From positions 1 through 41,814 of the forward strand of contig JAKSPM010000002.1 of NCBI GenBank assembly GCA_024404825.1: DNA of 41,814 bases, given 5' to 3'. Below the pieces are notes generated by a model, which was given only the letters and a program-made list of their open reading frames with translations, was not told the DNA's origin and did not search any database. Both the position numbers and the translations under genes were made by a program. Positions 1-8,177 of this stretch are shown piece by piece (within the stretch, counting starts at the first letter, position 1; every line of letters begins with the position of its first letter). Source of the DNA: Clostridia bacterium. Lineage in GTDB: Bacteria; Bacillota; Clostridia; Oscillospirales; Oscillospiraceae.

Positions 1-42
1 ATCATTGAAGACCGCAGCATCCCGATTCCCGGATTTGATTGA
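1..42 (+). CDS. C-terminal end of an upstream gene (partial)
   Basis: An open frame runs from the window edge to a TGA at 40-42 and gives the 13-residue tail IIEDRSIPIPGFD. It stops 8 bases before the ATG of the next gene, and its stop codon overlaps that gene's GAGG ribosome binding site, so the two are probably co-transcribed. The tail is too short to name. The context suggests a polysaccharide-biosynthesis gene, but that is inference only. Confidence 0.55.
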   Translation: MIEDRSIPIPGFD

Positions 43-50
43 GGTATCCT

Positions 51-881
51 ATGAGAAATATTCAGATCATTTTAATTATCCTGTTCCTCGTCGGCGTAGT
101 AGCCTTCGGCATGACCTTCGGCTATAACTATTTCTATGCCGATAAGGAAAGCCCCGTGATTTACTGCGAAAACGAGGATTCGACCATTGAGGTCAGCGTC
201 ACGGCAACCAAGCAGGAGCTTTGCGCAGGGCTCCATGCCAAGGACAATGTCTCCGGTGATATTACCGACCGGATCCAGGTCAAGTCCGTCTCCTCGCTCT
301 ACAACTCCAACAGCGCGCAGGTCAACTTTGTTGTCTTTGACGACGCCTCCAATGCCGGCATTTTTTCCAGAACGGTCGTCTATTCCGACTACGAAAAACC
401 GCACTATGCTCTGAGCAAGCCGCTTTTGTTCGGTGTCGGTCAAACAGTTACCCTGCTTGACCGCTTAACTGCAAGTGATGTTCTCGACGGCGATATTTCC
501 AGCAAGATCCGTCTGACAATGGTCAACCTGTCCAACGACACCGCCGGCAGCTACAATATCCGCGTCATGGTGACCAACTCTCTCGGCGATACCTCCATGA
601 TCCCTCTGACCGTTATCATCCGCAATACTCCAATCGGTTCTCCGACCATCGAGCTGACGGATTATCTGGTCTATACCAAGGTCGGGCAGCCGCTCAATCT
701 GGAAGATTATATCAAGTCCGTTGACGATCCCGCTGCTTCCTCCGGAAAAGGCGTGGTTAAAAACGTTGAGATCACCTCCTCCGTCAATTACCAGTCCGCA
801 GGCACTTACGACGTCTGTTATTCCTATATCGGAACAACCGGCTTACAATACGACGTGATTCTCACGGTCGTAGTAGAATAA
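51..881 (+). CDS. Membrane-anchored Ig-like (DUF5011-type) surface protein
   Basis: A 276-residue protein with one N-terminal membrane segment (about residues 4-27) and no lipobox, so the remainder should lie outside the cell. The outer part reads as about three tandem Ig-like beta-sandwich units. The first two share the signature AKDNVSGDI and ASDVLDGDI, typical of DUF5011/bacterial Ig domains that end in a 'YxVxVxxxxxxG' strand pair. A TTG four codons upstream is possible, but ATG 51 sits 6 bases after GAGG and is the better start. It lies 12 bases before a Wzz/BY-kinase gene, so a role in exopolysaccharide export or cell-surface assembly is likely. No catalytic motif is visible, and the exact function is unknown. 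Confidence 0.75.
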   Translation: MRNIQIILIILFLVGVVAFGMTFGYNYFYADKESPVIYCENEDSTIEVSVTATKQELCAGLHAKDNVSGDITDRIQVKSVSSLYNSNSAQVNFVVFDDASNAGIFSRTVVYSDYEKPHYALSKPLLFGVGQTVTLLDRLTASDVLDGDISSKIRLTMVNLSNDTAGSYNIRVMVTNSLGDTSMIPLTVIIRNTPIGSPTIELTDYLVYTKVGQPLNLEDYIKSVDDPAASSGKGVVKNVEITSSVNYQSAGTYDVCYSYIGTTGLQYDVILTVVVE

Positions 882-893
882 GGGGGTGTTTGA

Positions 894-2414
894 ATGGCAA
901 AGGAAAATCCGAACAAACGTGCCTCGTTCGCCAATATTGAGCCCTACTGCATTGCCGCCTATGTCGGCAAGCGTTTATGGATGGTGCTCGTTTGCGCAAT
1001 CACCTTCTTCATGTATGTCTATGTGTTCCTGAACTGGTTCTCCCCCGCAAGCTACACCAGCGCAGTCACCTTCTCCGTCATTTCCAAGACTGCATTCGGC
1101 ACCTCGGTCAGCAATGTTGCCGCAACCTCTTCCGTTGCAAGCCAGTTCTCCGAGCTGTTGAAAAGCGATGTTGTCAGGAGCGTTGTTGCCGAGGAAATGG
1201 GTTACACCCTGAAGGAATTCCCCGCAACGATTTCCGTCAGCGTCCCGGAAGGCACGAACATTATCAATGTTAACGTAACCGCAGAGACCCCGGAGCTTGC
1301 TTTCCGCACCGCGCTGACCATGATTAACAGCTATGACAGCTATTCCAGTTTCATCAATAAAACCGCGATCCTGGACGTTATCTACGGCCCCAACATTCCG
1401 ATAAATCCGAATGACCTCAGTACCCGTTCAACGATTCAGAGGCTTGCTGCGCCGGTCGGTGCCGTGTTGATGGCAGGGCTTTTGGTCTTCTTTGCGCTGA
1501 TGTCCGATACCGTGCAGACCGCCAGCGGCGCACGTCACCAGCTCGACTGTAAGGTGCTCAGCACAATTTATTATCAGAAGAAGTCCAGAACGCTCAAATC
1601 CCTGCTGAAAAACACGAAGAAGTCTCTTTTGATTACTTCTCCCACTACCTCGTTCTATTACGTGGAGACCTTCCATCAGCTCCGCGTTCAGCTGGAGCAG
1701 GCCAACCGTTCCCACGGCAGCAAGGTCTTCCTTGTCACGAGCTGCAGCGAAAACGAAGGCAAATCCACGGTTTCGGCAAACCTTGCGCTCTCTCTTGCGC
1801 AAAAGCATGAGCGCGTGCTGATCGTTGATGCCGACCTTCACAAGCCCGCACAGCATAAGGTCTTTGAAAAGGCTCCAGGCGAGGGGAAGGATTTCGGCTC
1901 CCTGCTCGCAAGAAACTTCACCACGGAGGACCTCAACAGCGCTATCGAATACGACAGTGAACTCAATCTTCACTTCCTCTATACCACAAGCGCCCGCAAG
2001 CACGCCTCCGAGCTGCTTTCCTCCGGTGTTGCAAAGAAGCTGATGCGCTCTCTGCGCAACAACTTCGACTATATCATCATTGACTCTCCCCCGATGGGCT
2101 TCTTTACCGACGCAGAGGTCCTCTGCGATCTTTGTGACGCTTCCCTGCTCGTTGTCCGTCAGAACTGCATTCCCGTCACCGGCATCAATGATGTCATCGA
2201 CTCTATGACCGAGTGCAATGCGACCTTCATGGGCTGCGTACTCAATAACGTCCACTCCGTGAAGGCGATCGGCAAGTTCGCCAGTGGCACCGGCTATGGT
2301 TACGGTTACGGCTACGGCTATGGTTACGGCTACGGCTACGGCTATGGCTACGGAAAGGACAAGACGGAAAAGCCCACCGCCTCCACAGAAAGAAAGGAGG
2401 ATAGCAATGGCTGA
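894..2414 (+). CDS. Wzz-type chain-length regulator fused to BY-kinase (first copy)
   Basis: A 506-residue membrane protein combining a polysaccharide co-polymerase domain with a bacterial tyrosine kinase. Transmembrane segments lie near residues 28-50 and 180-203 and bracket an extracellular Wzz domain. The cytoplasmic P-loop domain has Walker A SENEGKST (Lys290), Walker A' LIVDADLHKP (Asp312/Asp314, with His where most BY-kinases have Arg) and Walker B YIIIDSPP (Asp397). The C-terminus has ten Gly-Tyr dipeptides in a row, then a charged tail. BY-kinases autophosphorylate a C-terminal tyrosine cluster to control assembly of the polysaccharide export machine. The next gene is a paralogue whose start overlaps this one by 8 bases. 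No cognate phosphatase is visible in the window. Confidence 0.88.
   Translation: MAKENPNKRASFANIEPYCIAAYVGKRLWMVLVCAITFFMYVYVFLNWFSPASYTSAVTFSVISKTAFGTSVSNVAATSSVASQFSELLKSDVVRSVVAEEMGYTLKEFPATISVSVPEGTNIINVNVTAETPELAFRTALTMINSYDSYSSFINKTAILDVIYGPNIPINPNDLSTRSTIQRLAAPVGAVLMAGLLVFFALMSDTVQTASGARHQLDCKVLSTIYYQKKSRTLKSLLKNTKKSLLITSPTTSFYYVETFHQLRVQLEQANRSHGSKVFLVTSCSENEGKSTVSANLALSLAQKHERVLIVDADLHKPAQHKVFEKAPGEGKDFGSLLARNFTTEDLNSAIEYDSELNLHFLYTTSARKHASELLSSGVAKKLMRSLRNNFDYIIIDSPPMGFFTDAEVLCDLCDASLLVVRQNCIPVTGINDVIDSMTECNATFMGCVLNNVHSVKAIGKFASGTGYGYGYGYGYGYGYGYGYGYGKDKTEKPTASTERKEDSNG
2292..2354 (+). repeat. Hexanucleotide GGYTAY repeat encoding (Gly-Tyr)10
   Basis: Ten consecutive in-frame GGC/GGT + TAC/TAT units encode alternating glycine and tyrosine at the end of the first BY-kinase. 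The third codon positions vary, so the tract is kept at protein level. It could still expand or contract by slippage in steps of two residues. Confidence 0.9.
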
Positions 2415-4020
2415 CTTCAACACCCCGAAAATGCCGCGAAGCAAGGTTCATGATGAAGCCGATAACCAAGTCGGCGCGTTAAATTTTAATTTATCCGTCA
2501 TTTGGCATAACTTCCTTCTTGCCGCCAAGCATTTCCTTTGGATCCCGGTCATACTGGCGATCCTGATGTCTGTTTTCATGTATTACCGTTCACAAGTCGT
2601 ACTGACACCCAACTATACCTGCAAGGCTGTCTTTGCGGTCAGTGCCAATTACTCCTCCTCTACGGATATTCTAAGTTATAACTACTACTATGACGGCGCA
2701 GCATCCAGTCAGCTATCGACGACCTTCCCCTATATCCTCCGCAGTGATGATATGATGATGCGTATCCGTCAGGATCTGAATATGGCCTACATCCCCGCAA
2801 CGGTTTCCGCCAACTCCGTCACGGATGCGGGTCTGTTTATCCTGACCGTTACTGCAAAAAGTCCCGACCTTGCCTATAAGGTTGCAGATTCCATCATTCG
2901 CGTCTATCCGGAGGCTGCGGTCAAAGTACTCGGCGACACACAGATCACCATGATCGACCCGCCGACAAAGCCGGAGAACTCGGATGAAATGCACCAATCC
3001 AAGCTGCCGCCGATCAAAGGCTTCTTTATCGGTCTGTTGCTGGGCTTCCTGATTGTTCTGGCGATCTCTCTGATGCGTAAGACCGTTCACTCGGCAGAGG
3101 ATCTGCGTACCCTTTGCAATCTTTCGTGCCTTGCCTATGTGCCGCAGGTGCGGTTTAAGAAACGATCGTCTCTGGAAAATCAAAAGGTCACGATCACAAA
3201 TGCCAAAACCGGTACAGACTTCAAGGAGGCCATTCGTACGCTTCGCCTGAAGTCCATCAAGGCACTCGGCGAAAAGCGCGGATGCAAAACGATCCTTGTT
3301 ACAAGTACCCTGCCTCATGAAGGCAAGACCACGATCTCCGTCAACCTGGCGCTCGCGCTTGCCGCAGAAGGCAACCGTACCATCCTGATCGACGCCGACC
3401 TGCGTACCCAGTCTTTGAAGGGCAATTTCGGCATCACGCAGCCCTCTGAGGGCTTAGTCGAGCTGCTCGGCAACAAGGCAAAGCAGTTCCGTCTGCTCAA
3501 CGTTCCCAAGTCCACTTTGCTGCTGCTCTCCGGCGACGAAACCACCGACACTCCGCAGCGGCTTTTAGACTCGCACCGCATGGAAAAGATCATGGCTTCC
3601 CTGCGCGAGCAGCTGGACTATATCATCATCGACACTCCGCCCGCAGGCATCCTCTCCGATGCTGCAACGCTTGCAAAGTATGTTGACGGCGCGATTTACG
3701 TTGTACGCCAGGACCTTGCAAACACCTCGCAGATCTTTGACAGCATCCAAACCCTTTCGAACTCCGATATGCGCCTGATCGGCAGTGTGCTGAACGCAAC
3801 GCAGGCAGGCACCAACCAGTACGGCTACGGTTCGAAGTACGGTTACGGCTACGGCTACGGCCCGAAATACGGCTACGGCTACGGTTACAAGTACGGCGGC
3901 TACGGCTACGCCAACAGCTACGGAGCCAAGCACGAAAACGGTTTTGACGAAGAGGATACCGAAGAGCTCTCCATGGCACTGGAATCTCAGGATCCCACCG
4001 ACATCAGAATTCGAAACTGA
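2407..4020 (+). CDS. Wzz-type chain-length regulator fused to BY-kinase (second copy)
   Basis: A 537-residue paralogue of the preceding gene. The start is ATG 2407, 6 bases after a strong AAAGGAGG, and it overlaps the upstream stop by 8 bases, which points to translational coupling. The open frame continues upstream, but only through the repeat of the previous gene. Membrane segments near residues 35-58 and 205-225 enclose the Wzz-like domain. The kinase domain shows Walker A LPHEGKTT (Lys307), Walker A' ILIDADLRTQ and Walker B YIIIDTPP. The tail (DNA 3820-3924) has 14 tyrosines in YG and KYG units, followed by an acidic segment. It is the last gene before a strong terminator. Role by family: autophosphorylating control of exopolysaccharide or capsule polymerisation. 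Confidence 0.88.
   Translation: MADFNTPKMPRSKVHDEADNQVGALNFNLSVIWHNFLLAAKHFLWIPVILAILMSVFMYYRSQVVLTPNYTCKAVFAVSANYSSSTDILSYNYYYDGAASSQLSTTFPYILRSDDMMMRIRQDLNMAYIPATVSANSVTDAGLFILTVTAKSPDLAYKVADSIIRVYPEAAVKVLGDTQITMIDPPTKPENSDEMHQSKLPPIKGFFIGLLLGFLIVLAISLMRKTVHSAEDLRTLCNLSCLAYVPQVRFKKRSSLENQKVTITNAKTGTDFKEAIRTLRLKSIKALGEKRGCKTILVTSTLPHEGKTTISVNLALALAAEGNRTILIDADLRTQSLKGNFGITQPSEGLVELLGNKAKQFRLLNVPKSTLLLLSGDETTDTPQRLLDSHRMEKIMASLREQLDYIIIDTPPAGILSDAATLAKYVDGAIYVVRQDLANTSQIFDSIQTLSNSDMRLIGSVLNATQAGTNQYGYGSKYGYGYGYGPKYGYGYGYKYGGYGYANSYGAKHENGFDEEDTEELSMALESQDPTDIRIRN
3820..3924 (+). repeat. Imperfect Tyr-Gly repeat tract in second BY-kinase
   Basis: The coding DNA is dominated by TACGGC/TACGGT units broken by Ser-Lys, Pro-Lys and Lys insertions, giving 14 tyrosines in about 35 residues. 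It is less regular than the tract in the neighbouring paralogue, so the two tails have diverged from each other. Confidence 0.8.
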
Positions 4021-4027
4021 TAAAAAA

Positions 4028-4065
4028 CATCGACCGTCTCAGTTTGAGGCGGTCGATGCTGTTTT
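4028..4065 (+). terminator. Terminator of the polysaccharide operon
   Basis: A 14-bp stem, CATCGACCGTCTCA paired with TGAGGCGGTCGATG (one G-T wobble) around a GTT loop at 4028-4058, is followed by CTGTTTTA. It starts 7 bases after the stop of the second BY-kinase. Confidence 0.88.
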
Positions 4066-4164
4066 ACTTCATATTTTCTTAACATTTCTTCACTTTCTTT
4101 GTTAACATTTTACGCATAAAATAAGATTGTAAACAAAGATTTCTTTTTTCCTCCATTATACCTA

Positions 4165-4198
4165 AGGAGCTGATGCTTGCCGCATCAGCTCCTCTTTT
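4165..4198 (+). terminator. Second hairpin between converging operons
   Basis: A perfect 12-bp stem, AGGAGCTGATGC/GCATCAGCTCCT with loop TTGCC, is followed on the plus strand by CTTTTTA. It ends 4 bases from the spo0A stop codon. On the minus strand the following bases are not T-rich, so it stops plus-strand transcription better than spo0A transcription, though it may serve both. Confidence 0.7.
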
Positions 4199-4986
4199 TA
4201 CATATTGGCGGCCATTGCCGCATTTTTCAGCTGCAGCTGAAGCTTGTCGGCGATCAGTGCAATGAATTCCGAGTTTGTGGGCTTGCCCTTGGTGTTGGAG
4301 ACCGTATAGCCGAAGAAACGCTGCAAGGTCTCCAAATCGCCGCGATCCCATGCCACCTCGATCGCATGGCGAATTGCCCGCTCCACGCGGGAGGGGGTGG
4401 TTGCAAAGGTCTTTGCAACCTGCGGATAGAGCACCTTTGTGATGGCATTGATGACATCCATATCATCCACCGCGATCATAATTGCCTCACGCAGATACTG
4501 GTAGCCCTTGATGTGTGCCGGAACCCCGATCTCGTGGATCACCGAGGTCACCATCGCCTCAATATTCGGCTCCTTGTAGCCCGCCTTTTGCGAAGGACTC
4601 TTCTGCTGCTGTTTTGTGCGGCGGATCTCCCCGATCCGCTGCGCGATCGTCTCGCAGTCGCAGGGCTTCAAAAGAAAATACTGTGCTCCGAGATTGGTCG
4701 TCATTGCCGCCACATACTCCGTGACAAAATTGGAGGTCACGACCATGAGCGGACGCGGCTTCATCTCGGATGCCTGCTTTAATACTGACATTCCGTCAAG
4801 CTTCGACAGCGTCAGGTCAAGGATCAGCACCTCCGGGTTCATCCCGGAAAGCAGTCTGCTTGCCTGTAGACCATCCGTTGCGATCTGTACCGTTTCATAT
4901 TCCTCTGTCTGTTTCAGTGCGTTTTTCAGTTGCTTGCAAAACTCCTCATTGCTGTCTGCAATCAGAACATTGATTCGACTGTCCAT
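4198..4986 (-). CDS. spo0A: Sporulation master response regulator Spo0A
   Basis: A 262-residue transcription factor. Phosphorylation of the receiver domain (1-125) activates a C-terminal DNA-binding domain that controls entry into sporulation and stationary-phase genes. The phosphoacceptor Asp57 lies in [13 protein letters not shown], with Thr84 and Lys107 (LLKPCD) in the expected places. The effector domain holds the Spo0A hallmark stretches [29 protein letters not shown] and [12 protein letters not shown] 4986 was chosen because AGGAGAGG lies 7 bases upstream. An ATG eight codons earlier has no such site. Unlike the Bacillus arrangement, spoIVB is not adjacent. One acid-pocket residue is changed: the usual Asp-Asp reads Asp11-Ser12. 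Two 0A boxes upstream suggest autoregulation. Confidence 0.95.
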   Translation of the reverse strand: MDSRINVLIADSNEEFCKQLKNALKQTEEYETVQIATDGLQASRLLSGMNPEVLILDLTLSKLDGMSVLKQASEMKPRPLMVVTSNFVTEYVAAMTTNLGAQYFLLKPCDCETIAQRIGEIRRTKQQQKSPSQKAGYKEPNIEAMVTSVIHEIGVPAHIKGYQYLREAIMIAVDDMDVINAITKVLYPQVAKTFATTPSRVERAIRHAIEVAWDRGDLETLQRFFGYTVSNTKGKPTNSEFIALIADKLQLQLKNAAMAANM

Positions 4987-5203
4987 GCGATTCCTCTCCT
5001 GTTGATACAAAAATTACACCCGCTTGCAGGCGCAGCTGCTGCCAGAGCTGCTGCCGCCCGCCCCCTTTTGTGCAAAAATCAGGTAAATTTGCTGTTTTCC
5101 CATCGGCATTGCCGTACATCGCTGCGATAGGTATAATTTACCATAGTTCTCTTTCTTTTTCAAGGTGTTTATCGAATTTTTTACACACAAAATTCCGCTG
5201 TTA

Positions 5204-5220
5204 TTCGACAAATCTCGACA
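5204..5220 (-). promoter_or_regulatory. Tandem 0A boxes upstream of spo0A
   Basis: Read on the minus strand, TGTCGAG and TGTCGAA lie head to tail with starts 10 bases apart, matching the Spo0A box TGTCGAA at 6/7 and 7/7. They are about 220 bases upstream of the spo0A start. A further near match, TATCGAA, lies at 5170-5176 on the plus strand. The rest of the 4987-5203 leader holds a TATACC/TATAAT-like AT-rich block near 5125-5140 without a good -35. The true start site and sigma factor cannot be read. Confidence 0.6.
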
Positions 5221-5247
5221 CATTTCCGATTTTTATTTACATTTTCG

Positions 5248-5283
5248 TTGCAAAATGCCGCTGCCGAAAATCGGCAGCGGCAT
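5248..5283 (-). terminator. glmS terminator
   Basis: A 13-bp perfect stem, ATGCCGCTGCCGA/TCGGCAGCGGCAT with a 3-base loop, lies 16 bases after the glmS stop. It is followed on the minus strand by TTTTGC. Confidence 0.85.
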
Positions 5284-5299
5284 AGGCATGTAACTTCTG

Positions 5300-7141
5300 T
5301 TATTCAACTGTAACGGATTTCGCCAGATTTCTCGGTTTATCGACATCGCACCCGCGCATGACTGCAACATAATAGGAGAAGATCTGGAGCGGAACGACCG
5401 TCAGGCTCGGCTGAAGAAGAAGGTGCGTCTGCGGAACGAGCATTGCCCGCTCAACCGTCTTATGGATCTCTTCGTCAAAGCAGTCCAGCGTCAGTGCAAG
5501 CACATTGGCGCCTCTTGCACGGACTTCCTTGATGTTGGACATGGTCTTATCAAACAGCTCCGGCACGGTAGCAAGTGCAACAACCAGCGTTCCATCCTCG
5601 ATCAGAGAGATCGGGCCGTGCTTGAGTTCGCCCGCGGCATAGGCCTCGGAATGGACATAGGCGATTTCCTTAAGCTTCAGGCTGCCCTCTAAGCCCACGG
5701 CGCTGTCAACATTTCTGCCGATAAAGAACGCATCCTTGTGGGAGAAACAGCGAGAAGCATAATACTGGATCTGCTCGATGTTTTCCGGCGCGAGAATCTT
5801 CATGACCTGTTCGGGAAGCTCCTCCAATGCGCGAAGCACCTGCGCGTATTCTTCTTGCTCGACCGTACCGAGTTGACGTGCGATGTACATTGCCAGCAGA
5901 TAGATCACGGAGAGCTGAGTGGAATAGGCCTTGGTCGTTGCAACGGCAATTTCGGGGCCTGCCCAGGTATAAATGACATCGTCTGCAGCCTTGGCAATGG
6001 CGGAGCCGACCACATTAACGATTGCAAGCGTACGGCTGCCCTGTGCCTTGGCTTCCATCAGCGCGGATTTGGTGTCGGCGGTTTCGCCGGACTGACTGAT
6101 GATAAGAACCAAAGTATCTTCCCCGAGGATCGGGTTTGCATAGCGGAATTCGGAGGCCAGGATCGGCTCAACGGGGATGCGGCAGGTCTTTTCCAGAATA
6201 TACTTGCCGACGCAGCCGACATAGTAGGCAGAGCCGCAGGCAACCACGTAGATACGCTTGAGACCTTTGAGGTAGTCAGCGGTCAGCTTGATATCGTCCA
6301 GCACGACCTCGCCGCCCTTGATGCGCGGAGAGATGGTATCGCGGAGGGCTTTGGGCTGCTCGTTGATCTCCTTGAGCATGAAATGCTCATAGCCGCCCTT
6401 TTCGGCAGCGTCGATTTCCCAGGTGATATGCTCGGGTGTCTTTTCGATTTCGTCGCCCGCAGCATTGTAGAATCGGTAGGAATTCTTTGTGAAAACGACC
6501 ATGTCGCCGTCGTTGAGGTAGCTGACCTCACGGGTATAGCTGAGGATCGCAGGGACATCGGAGGCGATAAAGTTGCCATCGGAGCCGAAGCCGAAAATCA
6601 GGGGGCTGTCCTTCTTGACTGCGATCAGGGTATCAGGCTGATCGACGCAGAGAAGGCCAAGTGCATAGCTGCCTTCGATGCGGGAAATTGCCTGACGAAC
6701 AGCTGTCAGAAAGTCGTGAGAATCCTCGTAGTAGAATTCCACAAGGTTCGCAACGACTTCCGTGTCGGTCTCCGACTGGAAGCTCTTGCCTGCCTTAATC
6801 AGACGCTCCTTGAGCTGCAGATAGTTCTCGATGATACCGTTATGGACAACGACGATCTTACCGCCGTCTGCCATATGCGGATGAGAGTTGACATCCGACG
6901 GAGCACCGTGGGTCGCCCAACGGGTATGTCCGATGCCGATGGTACCGGAAACGGCGTTGCCGCCGTCAATCATGTTGGACAGGTTCATCAGTCTGCCCTT
7001 GGCCTTTGCGACCTTTAATGTGCCCTCAGAATAGAGGCAGACACCGGCGGAGTCATAGCCGCGGTATTCAAGCTTGGAAAGACCGTCTAATAAAATCGGT
7101 GCAGCCTGCGCATTGCCGGCATATCCGACGATTCCACACAT
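5300..7141 (-). CDS. glmS: Glutamine-fructose-6-phosphate aminotransferase (isomerising)
   Basis: A 613-residue cytoplasmic enzyme that makes glucosamine-6-phosphate from fructose-6-phosphate and glutamine, the first committed step to UDP-GlcNAc for peptidoglycan and surface polysaccharide. The start is fixed by the N-terminal glutaminase nucleophile: MCGIVGY puts Cys at position 2, with GGAGG 8 bases upstream. Upstream in-frame codons are leader. The glutaminase domain (1-240) shows GHTRWATHG and HNGIIENY. Two SIS sugar-isomerase domains follow, with SQSGETADT in the first, and the family C-terminus DKPRNLAKSVTVE is present. Length is normal. The leader is only about 34 bases from the predicted start site, leaving no room for a glmS ribozyme. 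Confidence 0.97.
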   Translation of the reverse strand: MCGIVGYAGNAQAAPILLDGLSKLEYRGYDSAGVCLYSEGTLKVAKAKGRLMNLSNMIDGGNAVSGTIGIGHTRWATHGAPSDVNSHPHMADGGKIVVVHNGIIENYLQLKERLIKAGKSFQSETDTEVVANLVEFYYEDSHDFLTAVRQAISRIEGSYALGLLCVDQPDTLIAVKKDSPLIFGFGSDGNFIASDVPAILSYTREVSYLNDGDMVVFTKNSYRFYNAAGDEIEKTPEHITWEIDAAEKGGYEHFMLKEINEQPKALRDTISPRIKGGEVVLDDIKLTADYLKGLKRIYVVACGSAYYVGCVGKYILEKTCRIPVEPILASEFRYANPILGEDTLVLIISQSGETADTKSALMEAKAQGSRTLAIVNVVGSAIAKAADDVIYTWAGPEIAVATTKAYSTQLSVIYLLAMYIARQLGTVEQEEYAQVLRALEELPEQVMKILAPENIEQIQYYASRCFSHKDAFFIGRNVDSAVGLEGSLKLKEIAYVHSEAYAAGELKHGPISLIEDGTLVVALATVPELFDKTMSNIKEVRARGANVLALTLDCFDEEIHKTVERAMLVPQTHLLLQPSLTVVPLQIFSYYVAVMRGCDVDKPRNLAKSVTVE

Positions 7142-7181
7142 AAAAAAACCTCCGAACATTTCGTTCTGTTTATACCTTGTC

Positions 7182-7210
7182 ATTATACCGAAATCGTTTA
7201 TCAAAATCAA
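7182..7210 (-). promoter_or_regulatory. glmS promoter
   Basis: On the minus strand TTGATT, a 17-base spacer and a perfect TATAAT (plus-strand 7182-7187) form a sigma-A promoter. The predicted start is near 7175. Confidence 0.8.
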
Positions 7211-7280
7211 CGCAAAGTTTGCATTTTTTCTCTATTTTGACTTTTTACTTGTCCTTTTCAAAAAACTTAGTTCAAAACGG

Positions 7281-7324
7281 TAAAGAGAAAAAGCGGAGCA
7301 GCCCGCATTCAGCAGGCTGCTCCG
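7281..7324 (-). terminator. Terminator of helicase/DprA-like operon
   Basis: A 10-bp stem, CGGAGCAGCC/GGCTGCTCCG with an 11-base loop (7294-7324), is followed on the minus strand by CTTTTTCTCTTT. It lies 7 bases after the DprA-like stop. Confidence 0.85.
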
Positions 7325-7331
7325 GGATTCG

Positions 7332-8177
7332 CTATTTGATTTCCGGTGTATCCACGGCTACCGCACCAAGCTCACACAGCCGTTTGGGTCCCTCGGTATC
7401 ATCCTGAAAGACGAAAACCGGGCTGTAGCCATGGTCAAGATTTTGCCGGGCACCAGCCCATGTACCGCCATGTCCGTAAGCGCATTGCGCCACATAGGTC
7501 GTTTCCGCGAGGGCGTGGATGAAGGCATTGCGGCGAAGTGCACGGAAGGTCGAAAATGCAACATTTGTTCCGTCCTCGGAAAGATAGACGATATTTTTCT
7601 CCGCACGGCATTTCTCCAGGCGGTCGGCAACAAACGAGATCACCGTTCCGCCGGCGATCAGGGCCGCCTCCTGCGCAGCGCGGTCTGCCCCGGAAGCGTT
7701 TCCGGAAACAAGTGCGAAGCCTGCCTGTGCCGCCTGTGCGCCGACCGTCGCGGCAAACACGGCGTTATCCGGGCGCAGGTCTCTTGAGCCGACCAGGGCG
7801 ATCGCCCGTTTTTGCAGCAGAGATACATCCCCTTTTGCAAAGAGCACCGCAGGTGCCTCATCACCGAGTTTTTTCAGCCGTGCGGGATAGGCGCTTGACA
7901 CGCAGGTGACCGGGGTGATCCCCTTACAGGAAAGCTCGGAAAGATAGGCTTGCAAAAGCGCCTGTCTTTGCAGCAGACTGACGATTCGCTGTGCCGTTTG
8001 CTCCGGGTAACCGAGTTTGAGAAGATCCTCCGGGCGCAGCTCCCTGTCCCGCTTCGGCGGTTCGGTCTCGTGCATTTTCCGGCGCAGGGCGCGCAGCTCG
8101 GAAAGACGCAGCGGCTCAGCATCCTTTTGTCCCAACGTGCAGCACAGCAGCAGGTAGCCCTGCTCCTGCGGCTTCAT
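7332..8177 (-). CDS. DprA/Smf-like DNA-processing Rossmann protein
   Basis: A 281-residue protein related to DprA, which in the well-studied family binds single-stranded DNA and loads RecA. The N-terminal third looks helical. The Rossmann core has AIALVGSRDLRPDN and LVSGNASGADRAAQEAAL, matching the DprA 'VGSR' and 'SGxAxGxD' signatures. After this the sequence departs from typical DprA: the RRNRIIAGLS region is replaced by RALRRNAFIHALAE, and there is no C-terminal winged helix. It may be a divergent paralogue rather than the competence protein itself. Its ATG overlaps the helicase stop as ATGA, so the genes are translationally coupled. Confidence 0.72.
   Translation of the reverse strand: MKPQEQGYLLLCCTLGQKDAEPLRLSELRALRRKMHETEPPKRDRELRPEDLLKLGYPEQTAQRIVSLLQRQALLQAYLSELSCKGITPVTCVSSAYPARLKKLGDEAPAVLFAKGDVSLLQKRAIALVGSRDLRPDNAVFAATVGAQAAQAGFALVSGNASGADRAAQEAALIAGGTVISFVADRLEKCRAEKNIVYLSEDGTNVAFSTFRALRRNAFIHALAETTYVAQCAYGHGGTWAGARQNLDHGYSPVFVFQDDTEGPKRLCELGAVAVDTPEIK

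Noticed and set aside
2292-2354. Repeat tract considered as a CRISPR or non-coding satellite
   Set aside because: There are no spacers, the unit is 6 bases, it is in frame, and synonymous third positions vary as in a coding repeat.
2284-2406. N-terminal extension of the second BY-kinase
   Set aside because: It is the GGYTAY repeat of the upstream gene read in another frame. ATG 2407 has a strong ribosome site.
5738-7018. 426-codon plus-strand frame opposite glmS
   Set aside because: Shadow frame of a highly conserved gene, without ribosome site or domain.
7142-7210. Possible glmS ribozyme upstream of glmS
   Set aside because: The predicted transcript leader is only about 34 bases and lacks the ribozyme core, and the promoter sits right before it.
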